A DNA stretch of 13,245 nucleotides from positions 1-13,245 of the forward strand of contig CAIVXR010000212.1 in NCBI GenBank assembly GCA_903909925.1. The letters run 5' to 3'. This DNA comes from an uncultured beta proteobacterium (GTDB lineage Bacteria > Pseudomonadota > Gammaproteobacteria > Burkholderiales > Burkholderiaceae). The notes beneath the pieces were generated by a model that was given only the letters and a program-made list of their open reading frames with translations, ran no database searches and had not been told where the DNA came from. Within the stretch, counting starts at the first letter, position 1; each line of letters begins with the position of its first letter. This document shows, one piece after another, positions 1 through 7,097 of the stretch. The translations under genes were made by a program, and so were the position numbers.

Positions 1-823
1 AGGCACGATGGGTAATGGTATTGCGCAGGTCTGCGCTGTTGCCGGTCTCGATGTCGTCATGGTTGATATTAACGAGGCAGCTGTACAACGCGGCTTAGAT
101 CAAATTAGCAAAAGCTTAGATCGCCTCATTAAAAAAGAAACACTGACTACTGATGAAAAAGCAGTGGCACTTAAGCGCATTAAAGGTAGTACCTCTTATG
201 CTGATTTAAAAGGTTTGGGTTTTGTGATTGAAGCTGCTACTGAAAACCAGGCAATCAAAGAAAAGATTCTCAAGCAAGTCGATGAAATCGTGAGCAAAGA
301 CACCATCATCGCTACTAACACTTCCTCCCTATCGATTACCAAGTTAGCCGCTCTAGACTCAAACCCAGAGCGCTTTATTGGCATGCACTTCTTTAATCCG
401 CCACCCCTCATGGCTTTGGTGGAAGTCATTCGTGGCCTGCAAACTAGTGATGCAACCCATGCAGCCATTATCGATATGGCTAAACGAGTTGGCAAAGAAC
501 CGATCACTGTTAAGAATTCACCAGGATTTGTAGTGAACCGTATTTTGTTACCAATGATTAATGAAGCATTCTTTGTATTGTCAGAAGGGCTTGCAAGTCC
601 TGAAGATATTGATGCTGGTATGAAGTTGGGCTGCAATCAACCGATTGGCCCCTTAGCTTTAGCTGATCTCATTGGCTTAGATACTTGCCTAGCAGTAATG
701 GAAGTATATTTTGAAAACTTTAGCGACTCTAAATATCGCCCTTGCCCCCTCCTTCGTGAAATGGTGGCGGCTGGTTACCTTGGTCGTAAAACGGGTCGCG
801 GTGTTTACACCTACGACAAATAA
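1..823 (+). CDS. 3-hydroxybutyryl-CoA dehydrogenase, 5' end cut by the window
   Basis: NAD-dependent cytoplasmic (S)-3-hydroxyacyl-CoA dehydrogenase that interconverts 3-hydroxybutyryl-CoA and acetoacetyl-CoA in short-chain acyl-CoA metabolism. The frame is open to the left edge: codons GGC-ACG precede the ATG at 8 and give G-T-M-G-N-G, the end of the Rossmann dinucleotide motif GxGxxG. The ATG at 8 is therefore internal, and roughly ten N-terminal residues lie outside the window. Numbering from that Met, the catalytic set aligns with human HADH spacing: S106 (TNTSS), H127 (MHFFNP), E139 and N177 (SPGFVVNR). The C-terminal dimerisation domain has the usual GYLGRKTGRG ending. About 280 residues are expected for the full protein, as in the family. 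The stop is TAA at 821-823. Acyl-chain preference cannot be read from sequence. This is the (S)-specific family, not the (R)-specific PhaB used for PHB. Confidence 0.93.
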   Translation, partial: GTMGNGIAQVCAVAGLDVVMVDINEAAVQRGLDQISKSLDRLIKKETLTTDEKAVALKRIKGSTSYADLKGLGFVIEAATENQAIKEKILKQVDEIVSKDTIIATNTSSLSITKLAALDSNPERFIGMHFFNPPPLMALVEVIRGLQTSDATHAAIIDMAKRVGKEPITVKNSPGFVVNRILLPMINEAFFVLSEGLASPEDIDAGMKLGCNQPIGPLALADLIGLDTCLAVMEVYFENFSDSKYRPCPLLREMVAAGYLGRKTGRGVYTYDK

Positions 824-860
824 TCTTTCTTTCTGATGAAGTTCAACTAATTTAATACTC

Positions 861-1340
861 GTGAATCCTATTCCACCCTTAGTCAACAAATTAGCCTACG
901 CTGGCCTGATTCCTTTTGTTGGACTTGCTTTAATGGTGCAGCTAGCACCAACACCATTAAATTATTTAAGTGCAGAATCCCTTGCCGGTTATGGTGCAGT
1001 CATTACTGCATTCATGGGAGCCTTGCATTGGGGCGCTAACTTACATACTTTAGGTAAAGCCCCTAGCGGTGATCGCTGGATCGATCGTAACGCTTGGATC
1101 TGGGGTGTTACTCCCGCTCTCGTTGCCTGGCTGGCCCTCCATATTTATATTCCAGTGGGTTTATTAATTCTGGCATCGACCTTAATCATTCAACGCAATA
1201 TTGATCAGAATACCTATCAATACTATTTTTCGGATGAGGCGGCACGTAGCGCTTTTATGACGATTCGTAATCGCTTGACCTATATTGCTGCTGCCTGCTT
1301 AACTTGGTCAGCTATTGTGATTCTTTTTATCCAAGCATGA
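861..1340 (+). CDS. DUF3429 family inner-membrane protein of unknown function
   Basis: Small 159-residue integral membrane protein with a GTG start at 861 and no convincing Shine-Dalgarno. Hydrophobic stretches at about residues 10-28, 42-60, 78-95, 96-112 and 138-157 suggest four or five membrane spans. The segment F51-M-G-A-L-H-W-G58 in the second span matches the G-x-x-H-W signature I associate with DUF3429, the family that includes human TMEM69. No biochemical function is established for the family as far as I know. It starts 37 bp after the dehydrogenase stop and ends 7 bp before rarA, so co-transcription with both is likely. The conserved His-Trp pair inside the membrane is the most distinctive feature. 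The family call rests on recognised motif and topology, not on a search. Confidence 0.8.
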   Translation: MNPIPPLVNKLAYAGLIPFVGLALMVQLAPTPLNYLSAESLAGYGAVITAFMGALHWGANLHTLGKAPSGDRWIDRNAWIWGVTPALVAWLALHIYIPVGLLILASTLIIQRNIDQNTYQYYFSDEAARSAFMTIRNRLTYIAAACLTWSAIVILFIQA

Positions 1341-1347
1341 TTGTTCA

Positions 1348-2661
1348 ATGAGCGGTCTGTTCAATAGCACACCTCTGCCACCTCTAGCGGAAGCGTTGCG
1401 CCCAAAAACCATTGAAGAAGTCATTGGACAAGCCCATTTATTAGCAGCAGGTAAGCCACTCAATCTGGCTTTTGCCTCAGGTAAACCACACTCGATGATT
1501 TTGTGGGGGCCTCCCGGTGTTGGTAAAACAACTTTAGCCCGCCTTTCAGCTAAAGCGTTTAATCGTGAGTTTATTGCGATCTCTGCAGTATTGGCTGGGG
1601 TTAAAGAAATTCGTGAAGCAATTGAACAAGCCCAACAAAATATGGCGCAATACGGCAAGCAAACTATTTTGTTTGTAGATGAGATTCATCGCTTTAATAA
1701 AAGCCAGCAAGATGCATTGCTACCCCACGTAGAATCAGGGCTCTTTACTTTTATTGGGGCCACTACTGAGAACCCCTCTTTTGAAGTCAACTCAGCACTG
1801 CTTTCCCGTGCGCAGGTATATGTCCTTAAATCCTTGACAGTAGATGAGCTTAAGCAGCTATTTGTGCGCGCACATCAACACGCAATGCCAGATCTTAAAT
1901 TTGATGAAGGCGCTATTGATACTCTGATCTCAAATGCCGATGGTGATGCGCGTCGTCTATTAAATCTTCTGGAGCAAATTCGTAATGCAGTTTTGACGCC
2001 CGGCTCCTCTGTTAATGCCATTGATCAAACCTTTATTGAAAATGCTCTCACCACTCAAGCGCGCCGCTTTGATAAAGGTGGCGATCAGTTTTATGATCAG
2101 ATTTCTGCGCTCCATAAATCAGTGCGAGGCTCTAACCCTGATGCAGCTCTGTATTGGTTTTGCCGCATGCTCGACGGCGGTGCAGATCCACGCTACCTAG
2201 CGCGCCGCATTATTCGTATGGCTTGGGAAGATATTGGTTTGGCTGATCCTAGAGCCATGCAACTAGCGAATGATGCTGCCCAAACTTTTGAAAGGTTGGG
2301 TTCGCCCGAAGGCGAGCTTGCTTTAGGTCAAGCGGTAGTCTATTTAGCTGTCGCCTCAAAAAGTAACGCGAGCTACAAGGCATTTAATGCTGCACGTGTT
2401 TATGTTGCCCAAGATCAATCTAAACCTGTACCAAATCATCTGCGCAATGCACCAACCAAGCTCATGAAAGAGCTTGGACATGGCAAAGAGTATCGCTACG
2501 CGCATGACGAGCCCCATGCTTATGCTGCTGGTGAGTCGTATTTGCCTGAAGGAATGACAGACCCCCATTGGTATGAGCCTGTTGAGCGCGGTCTGGAGAG
2601 CCAAATTAAGGAAAAGATGGCTTTCTTACGTAAGTTAGACACTGAATATCAAAAAAAATAG
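1348..2661 (+). CDS. rarA: Replication-associated recombination protein A, AAA+ ATPase (RarA/MgsA)
   Basis: Cytoplasmic AAA+ ATPase of the clamp-loader-like RarA/MgsA/WRNIP1 family, which acts at stalled replication forks and single-strand/double-strand junctions. The 437 residues match the family's usual size of about 440-450. Visible motifs are the N-terminal LRPKTIEEVIGQ segment (18-28), Walker A GPPGVGKT (54-61), Walker B DEIH (111-114), sensor-like GATTENPSF (137-145) and a LLSR arginine finger at R154. A C-terminal helical lid and tetramerisation region follows, with DGGADPRYLARR and the HGKEYRYAHDEP segment characteristic of RarA. The ATG at 1348 lies 7 bp after the DUF3429 stop, with no strong ribosome-binding site, so translation may be coupled. 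The TAG stop overlaps the ribosome-binding site of the next gene. Nothing is truncated or missing. Confidence 0.96.
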   Translation: MSGLFNSTPLPPLAEALRPKTIEEVIGQAHLLAAGKPLNLAFASGKPHSMILWGPPGVGKTTLARLSAKAFNREFIAISAVLAGVKEIREAIEQAQQNMAQYGKQTILFVDEIHRFNKSQQDALLPHVESGLFTFIGATTENPSFEVNSALLSRAQVYVLKSLTVDELKQLFVRAHQHAMPDLKFDEGAIDTLISNADGDARRLLNLLEQIRNAVLTPGSSVNAIDQTFIENALTTQARRFDKGGDQFYDQISALHKSVRGSNPDAALYWFCRMLDGGADPRYLARRIIRMAWEDIGLADPRAMQLANDAAQTFERLGSPEGELALGQAVVYLAVASKSNASYKAFNAARVYVAQDQSKPVPNHLRNAPTKLMKELGHGKEYRYAHDEPHAYAAGESYLPEGMTDPHWYEPVERGLESQIKEKMAFLRKLDTEYQKK

Positions 2662-2671
2662 GAATAAGCAA

Positions 2672-3295
2672 ATGAGTGGCAAGACTTTGGCGACTTTGTA
2701 TTACGACATTATTTCTCCCTTTGCCTATCTATATGTAAAACAAAGACAGCGTCTGAAACAGATTGATATCAAGCCAGTGCCTGTACTGCTGGGTGGACTT
2801 CTAAAGGCTACTCATAATGTAGGCCCAGGAGAAGTTGCTGCTAAGAGACCACACACCTATCAATTTTGCGTATGGCAAGCAGAAAAATTAGGCATCCCTT
2901 TTCGCTTTCCTGAACACCACCCTTTTATAACAGTGGCAGCACAACGACTTCTCGTGCAAGAAAAAGCTGAATGGGCAATGGTTGAGCGTGCCTTTGATTA
3001 CGTTTGGATCGAGGGTAAAGATCCTAACCTCTCTTGGTCAGAGTTTTGTATCTATTTAGGTTTGTCAGCGGATACCGCAAAACCTGAGAGCCCTGAGGTA
3101 AAGGCTGAGCTTATTACCAATACCAATCAAGCTAAAGCAGATGGCGCCTTTGGGGTGCCTGCCTTAATACTTGATCAGCATTGCTTTTGGGGTCTTGATA
3201 CCATCGATTGGGCGCTCGATTACCTTGCCCGGCCCGGGATGTTTGCAGAAGCTTCCTATGCCTATGCTGAGAATGTTCCCAACGGTCTTACGTAA
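2672..3295 (+). CDS. 2-hydroxychromene-2-carboxylate isomerase-like protein (kappa-class GST/DsbA fold)
   Basis: This 207-residue protein has the thioredoxin/DsbA-like fold of the kappa GST and 2-hydroxychromene-2-carboxylate (HCCA) isomerase family. NahD-type members use glutathione to isomerise HCCA in naphthalene breakdown. The N-terminal D12-I-I-S-P-F-A-Y-L places Ser15 where DsbA would have its first redox Cys, so this is a Ser-type enzyme and not a disulphide oxidoreductase. The cis-proline loop is G161-V-P163, followed by FWG (172-174), both typical. An AGGA ribosome-binding site at 2660-2663 overlaps the rarA stop codon and lies 8 nt before the ATG, so translation is probably coupled to rarA. 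No aromatic-degradation genes are nearby, so the real substrate is unknown and a general glutathione-dependent role is possible. Confidence 0.9.
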   Translation: MSGKTLATLYYDIISPFAYLYVKQRQRLKQIDIKPVPVLLGGLLKATHNVGPGEVAAKRPHTYQFCVWQAEKLGIPFRFPEHHPFITVAAQRLLVQEKAEWAMVERAFDYVWIEGKDPNLSWSEFCIYLGLSADTAKPESPEVKAELITNTNQAKADGAFGVPALILDQHCFWGLDTIDWALDYLARPGMFAEASYAYAENVPNGLT

Positions 3296-3343
3296 TACTT
3301 TGCACAATACAATGGTTCTATTCATCTCATTTAAGGAGTCTTT

Positions 3344-3919
3344 ATGCGTAAGCTTTTTACTAGTCTCGTTCTCGTTGCTGCTTGCATTACTAGCCAAGCG
3401 GTAATTGCAGGTCCTCAGGTTGAATTTAAAACGACTTTAGGTAATTTTGTGGTTGAATTAGATGATGTGAAGGCACCCAAGACGACTGCCAATTTTTTGA
3501 ACTATGTAAAAAGCGGTTTTTATAACGGCACCATCTTTCATCGTGTGATTGATGGATTCATGATTCAAGGTGGCGGCTTTACTCCTGACTTAAATCAGAA
3601 GTCTACTAATGCCCCAGTAGTTTCTGAAGCACAAAACGGTTTAAAGAATAATCGTTACACCATTGCAATGGCACGCACCTCTGATCCAGATTCTGCCACT
3701 TCCCAATTCTTTATCAATGTCAATGACAACGCCGCATTAGACTATCCCAATGCTATGGGCAATGGCTACACCGTATTTGGTAAGGTAATTTCTGGATCAC
3801 AAACTATTGATGCGATTCGCAAGGTGCCAACTATGGTTGCGCCAGCTCCCCGTATGGGCAGAATGGCCGATGTTCCTTCTAAGACGGTAACGATTGAATC
3901 AGCCACCATCCTGAAATAA
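3344..3919 (+). CDS. Exported cyclophilin-type peptidyl-prolyl cis-trans isomerase
   Basis: A 191-residue cyclophilin with an N-terminal export signal, so it probably acts in the periplasm as a proline isomerase helping secreted proteins fold, like E. coli PpiA. The signal has MRK, a hydrophobic core to about residue 20, and a plausible signal peptidase I site after V-I-A22. Cyclophilin landmarks are FHRVIDGFMIQGG (65-77) with catalytic-type R67, F72 and Q75, then S120-Q-F-F123 and Y142-TVFGK. The tryptophan that binds cyclosporin in human CypA (W121, Phe in E. coli PpiA) aligns with Ala131, which predicts low cyclosporin sensitivity. An exact AAGGAG ribosome-binding site at 3333-3338 lies 5 nt before the ATG and is the strongest in the window, suggesting high expression. 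A lipobox-like V-A-A-C14 in the signal is a less likely alternative. Confidence 0.94.
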   Translation: MRKLFTSLVLVAACITSQAVIAGPQVEFKTTLGNFVVELDDVKAPKTTANFLNYVKSGFYNGTIFHRVIDGFMIQGGGFTPDLNQKSTNAPVVSEAQNGLKNNRYTIAMARTSDPDSATSQFFINVNDNAALDYPNAMGNGYTVFGKVISGSQTIDAIRKVPTMVAPAPRMGRMADVPSKTVTIESATILK

Positions 3920-3943
3920 ATAGAAGAAATTAGGTTAGCCGTA

Positions 3944-5770
3944 ATGATTTTGCTCGACGATGCGCAAAGTACAGCGGCTAAACCATCTAGTCGCCATTAT
4001 GAAAACCCGCTGCACTATTGGCGTGTTCTTTCTAGCGGTGATAACTCACTAGATTTGTCGGCCACCCAGGCTTGTTTAAAGGAAATTATTGCGTCTCTTG
4101 CTAGGGGTGAGTTTGTTGTCGCTGCATTTGCTTATGAGCTCGGTAGACAAATTCATCGGCTGCCACAAAGAGCAGGAACAAGCTCAAGCACTCACCCTTT
4201 GATTGAGGCCTGGGCATTTAAAGATTTTCATAAGTTATCCAAGGAACAGGTTGATGCTCTAATTGCTGATCAATTAGTCCTCCTCTCAGATGATCAGAAG
4301 TTGGCTGGTGTTTTAGATGTACATGAATCGTCGAATGAACAGCAATTTGCCGCTGATATCGCCAAGATTTTGGAATACATTCGCAGTGGCGATACTTATC
4401 AAATTAATCACACCTATCGTATTACTGGCAAGACCTACGGCTCTCCCTTAGCTTTATATAGTCGCTTGCGTGATCGTCAACCTGGCAGGTTTGGCGCTTA
4501 TATCTCACATGATGGCAATTACCTACTATCGCAATCTCCTGAGCTCTTTATATCTCGTGAAGGTGACACTCTCAAAGCAATGCCCATGAAAGGGACTGCC
4601 AGTGCCCTATCTGCAGAGGCCAGCGCTTTATCTGATGACCCTAAGAATCAAGCTGAAAACGTCATGATTGTGGATTTATTACGTAATGATCTGAGTCGCA
4701 TCTCTTTACCGGGCAGTGTCACTGTGCCGAATTTATTTGAGGTGGCTAGGCATGGTGATGTTTTGCAAATGACATCGACTGTACAAGGTCAAGCTAAACC
4801 CAATACTTCTCTCTTGGATATTTTGCATGCTGTCTTTCCGTGTGGCTCTGTGACGGGCGCCCCCAAAAAACGAAGCATGCAAATTATTCAGGAGCTAGAG
4901 CCGCAAGATCGTGGCTATTACTGTGGCGCCTTAGGCTGGCTTGATCCTAGCGGCGACTTTGCCTTTAGCGTTCCGATTCGCACTGTTGAAATTACAGAAG
5001 ATGTCCAATCGCACGCCTCTACCTTCACCTTAGGCATTGGCGCTGGCATCACGAATGATTCCGATCCAAAGCAAGAATGGCAAGAGTGTTCTATTAAGTC
5101 AGACTTCCTATTAAATCTACCTGCTTCTACAGGACTATTTGAAACGATTGCGATCATTGGAGGCAAGCCTCAAAAGCTAGAGGCTCATTTAGCGCGCATG
5201 CAATCTTCTGCTTTGGCCTTAGGCATTTCTTTTAATCGGCACGATGCCAAATTAGCGATTGAGAGCGCTTGTGCTTCACTTGATTCTGCTAGCGCCTTCA
5301 GATTAAGGCTTGATTTAACCCTCAGCGGCGAACTTTCAATTGCAACGGGAGTTCTCGACCAGCTTTATGAGCCTGTCAAAATATTCTGGGCCAAAGATAT
5401 TTTGCCTGGCAATGTAGGTATGTTTTCTGGTGATGCATTATTGCGTCATAAAATTAATAATCGTAGCCTTTACGATTTAGCCTGGAAAACTGCTGAGGGA
5501 TTGGGTGGCTTTGATGCCCTATTCACTAATGAACAGGGTTTTGTTACTGAGGGCGGAAGAACTAGTATTTTTGTCAAACTCCAGGGCAGCTCTGAATGGC
5601 TGACCCCTCCTCTTTCTGCCGGCCTATTGCCTGGCGTCATGCGTGCAACTCTGCTTGGCGACCCAAAACTCAATGCCCGCGAAGCTAACCTGACTATTAA
5701 TGATGTTTCAATGGCAGATGAGATTATTCTTACTAATGCCCTGCGTGGCGCTATTCAGGCCTATTTTTAG
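3944..5770 (+). CDS. pabB: Fused aminodeoxychorismate synthase component I and aminodeoxychorismate lyase (PabB-PabC)
   Basis: A bifunctional 608-residue enzyme for 4-aminobenzoate, a folate precursor. The N-terminal part (about 1-390) is a chorismate-binding PabB domain that aminates chorismate to 4-amino-4-deoxychorismate. The C-terminal part (about 395-608) is a PLP-dependent PabC lyase that releases pyruvate. In PabB, the PMKGT motif (214-218) carries K216, the lysine that marks aminodeoxychorismate synthase; anthranilate synthase TrpE has Ala there. Further PabB motifs are DLLRNDLSRI (244-253), FPCGSVTGAPK (298-308) and GIGAGIT (364-370). In PabC, TGLFET (396-401), the probable Schiff-base K503 in RHKINNR, EGGRTSIF (536-543) and SAGLLPGVMR (558-567) are intact. 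The ATG at 3944 follows a weak TAGG site, 24 bp after the cyclophilin. The amidotransferase partner PabA/TrpG is not in the window. Confidence 0.95.
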   Translation: MILLDDAQSTAAKPSSRHYENPLHYWRVLSSGDNSLDLSATQACLKEIIASLARGEFVVAAFAYELGRQIHRLPQRAGTSSSTHPLIEAWAFKDFHKLSKEQVDALIADQLVLLSDDQKLAGVLDVHESSNEQQFAADIAKILEYIRSGDTYQINHTYRITGKTYGSPLALYSRLRDRQPGRFGAYISHDGNYLLSQSPELFISREGDTLKAMPMKGTASALSAEASALSDDPKNQAENVMIVDLLRNDLSRISLPGSVTVPNLFEVARHGDVLQMTSTVQGQAKPNTSLLDILHAVFPCGSVTGAPKKRSMQIIQELEPQDRGYYCGALGWLDPSGDFAFSVPIRTVEITEDVQSHASTFTLGIGAGITNDSDPKQEWQECSIKSDFLLNLPASTGLFETIAIIGGKPQKLEAHLARMQSSALALGISFNRHDAKLAIESACASLDSASAFRLRLDLTLSGELSIATGVLDQLYEPVKIFWAKDILPGNVGMFSGDALLRHKINNRSLYDLAWKTAEGLGGFDALFTNEQGFVTEGGRTSIFVKLQGSSEWLTPPLSAGLLPGVMRATLLGDPKLNAREANLTINDVSMADEIILTNALRGAIQAYF

Positions 5771-5779
5771 AAAGCTGTC

Positions 5780-6340
5780 ATGAAGTATTGCTCCAACTGT
5801 GCCTCTCTACTCACTATCAAGATTCCGGCAGATGATTCTCGTGAACGCCATGTTTGTGAAGCCTGTGGCAGTATTCATTATCAAAATCCCCGTAATGTCG
5901 TAGGCAGCATCCCTGTCTATGAAAAGCAAGTCTTACTCTGCCGTCGTGCTATTGAACCGCGTCATGGTTACTGGACGCTCCCCGCAGGCTTTATGGAGCT
6001 TGGTGAGACTACCAGTCATGGGGCTGTTAGAGAAACTCTCGAAGAGGCAGGCGCTCTGGTTGAAATAGGTCCACTTTACTCTCTGTTAAATGTTCCTCAT
6101 GCACAACAGGTCCATCTGTTCTATTTGGCAAAATTGAGCTCCCCGCAATTTTGCGCTGGGCAAGAGAGCCTTGAGGTCGCACTCTTTCATGAACATGAAA
6201 TCCCTTGGGCCGAGTTAGCTTTCCCAACTGTGAAGCAAACACTCGAATGGTTCTTTGCTGATCGCGCTGCCGGCCTCCTGGAATCAAATAAAGAATTTGG
6301 GGTACGCAGTCGTGATGTGCTGCCATCAGAAAGAATTTAG
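5780..6340 (+). CDS. Nudix hydrolase with N-terminal zinc ribbon
   Basis: A 186-residue Nudix (MutT-fold) pyrophosphohydrolase with a short zinc-ribbon head. Two CxxC pairs, C4-x2-C7 and C26-x2-C29, would bind one zinc ion. The Nudix box runs from G70 to A92 and fits Gx5Ex7REUxEExGU: G70, E76, R84-E85, E88-E89, G91. Thr86 sits at the first U position, a common variation. The WTLPAGFME approach is typical of ADP-ribose or NAD(H)-type Nudix enzymes. The layout recalls NudC but is shorter than the roughly 260-residue NudC, so I do not assign that name. The ATG at 5780 follows the pabBC stop by 9 bp, and aat begins 19 bp downstream, so it lies in the same transcription unit. The substrate cannot be deduced. 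Any link to folate synthesis rests only on proximity. Confidence 0.9.
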   Translation: MKYCSNCASLLTIKIPADDSRERHVCEACGSIHYQNPRNVVGSIPVYEKQVLLCRRAIEPRHGYWTLPAGFMELGETTSHGAVRETLEEAGALVEIGPLYSLLNVPHAQQVHLFYLAKLSSPQFCAGQESLEVALFHEHEIPWAELAFPTVKQTLEWFFADRAAGLLESNKEFGVRSRDVLPSERI

Positions 6341-6359
6341 TGTCAGCTAGGGTCAAGTT

Positions 6360-7097
6360 ATGAGTCAGATCACTTGGCTAGGGCCGCAAGATTCATTTCC
6401 AAACCCGCTAATACAATCCGATCCCGATCCCAGTGTGCCTGGCCTGATCGCAGTAAGTGAGCGCATTTATCCTGGGCAACTCTCCCAGGCCTACCAATTA
6501 GGCATCTTTCCTTGGTACTCCGATAATCAACCGATCTTATGGTGGTCACCAGACCCCCGCATGGTTCTCAAGCCGGCAGAATTTAAATGCAGTGACTCGC
6601 TGAAAAAAAATATTCGCTTTTTCTGTCAAGATGCTCACCCTCAAATTGCAGTAGATACAGATTTTGGCGCAGTGATTCGCGCCTGCGCTACAAGCACACG
6701 CAAAGATCAAGATGGCACATGGATCACCCATGAAATCATGGACGCCTACACCGCATTGCACGAGGAGGGTCATGCCCATAGCATCGCAGTCACTGAAGAA
6801 GGACAGCTCATCGGTGGTCTTTACTGCGTCTCTTTTGGTGGCATGGTTTTTGGAGAATCGATGTTTAGTCGCAAACCTGGGGCCTCTAAGATTGCCTTAG
6901 CCGCCCTAAGCGCTTGGTGCCTACATAATAAAATTGCCATGATTGATTGTCAGCAAGAGACAGCCCACCTTCATTCCTTGGGCGCTGCCCCCATCTCCAG
7001 ACGTGAATTTCTGGAGCAACTGCAGATATCCTTAAATCAAACTAAGATTGAAGCATCTTGGACTTTTGATAAAACTATTTTGACCCACTGGCTATGA
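6360..7097 (+). CDS. aat: Leucyl/phenylalanyl-tRNA--protein transferase
   Basis: Cytoplasmic aminoacyl-tRNA-protein transferase that adds Leu or Phe from charged tRNA to N-terminal Lys or Arg, marking proteins for ClpS/ClpAP degradation. The 245 residues compare with about 234 in E. coli. Signature segments are GIFPWYS (48-54) with WWSPDPRMVL (61-70), DGTWIT (118-123), the GG(L)YCVSFGGMVFGESMFS block (152-170) with E166 in the position of the E. coli active-site Glu, and IDCQ (195-198) with Q198. An AGGG ribosome-binding site at 6349-6352 lies 7 nt before the ATG, which supports the start. The TGA stop overlaps the next gene in an ATGA arrangement, so this gene and bpt are almost certainly translated from one mRNA. 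Confidence 0.97.
   Translation: MSQITWLGPQDSFPNPLIQSDPDPSVPGLIAVSERIYPGQLSQAYQLGIFPWYSDNQPILWWSPDPRMVLKPAEFKCSDSLKKNIRFFCQDAHPQIAVDTDFGAVIRACATSTRKDQDGTWITHEIMDAYTALHEEGHAHSIAVTEEGQLIGGLYCVSFGGMVFGESMFSRKPGASKIALAALSAWCLHNKIAMIDCQQETAHLHSLGAAPISRREFLEQLQISLNQTKIEASWTFDKTILTHWL

Noticed and set aside
196..636. Long minus-strand open frame (146 codons) inside the 3-hydroxybutyryl-CoA dehydrogenase gene
   Set aside because: It is antisense to conserved catalytic segments, with no recognisable product, so it is a codon-bias shadow.
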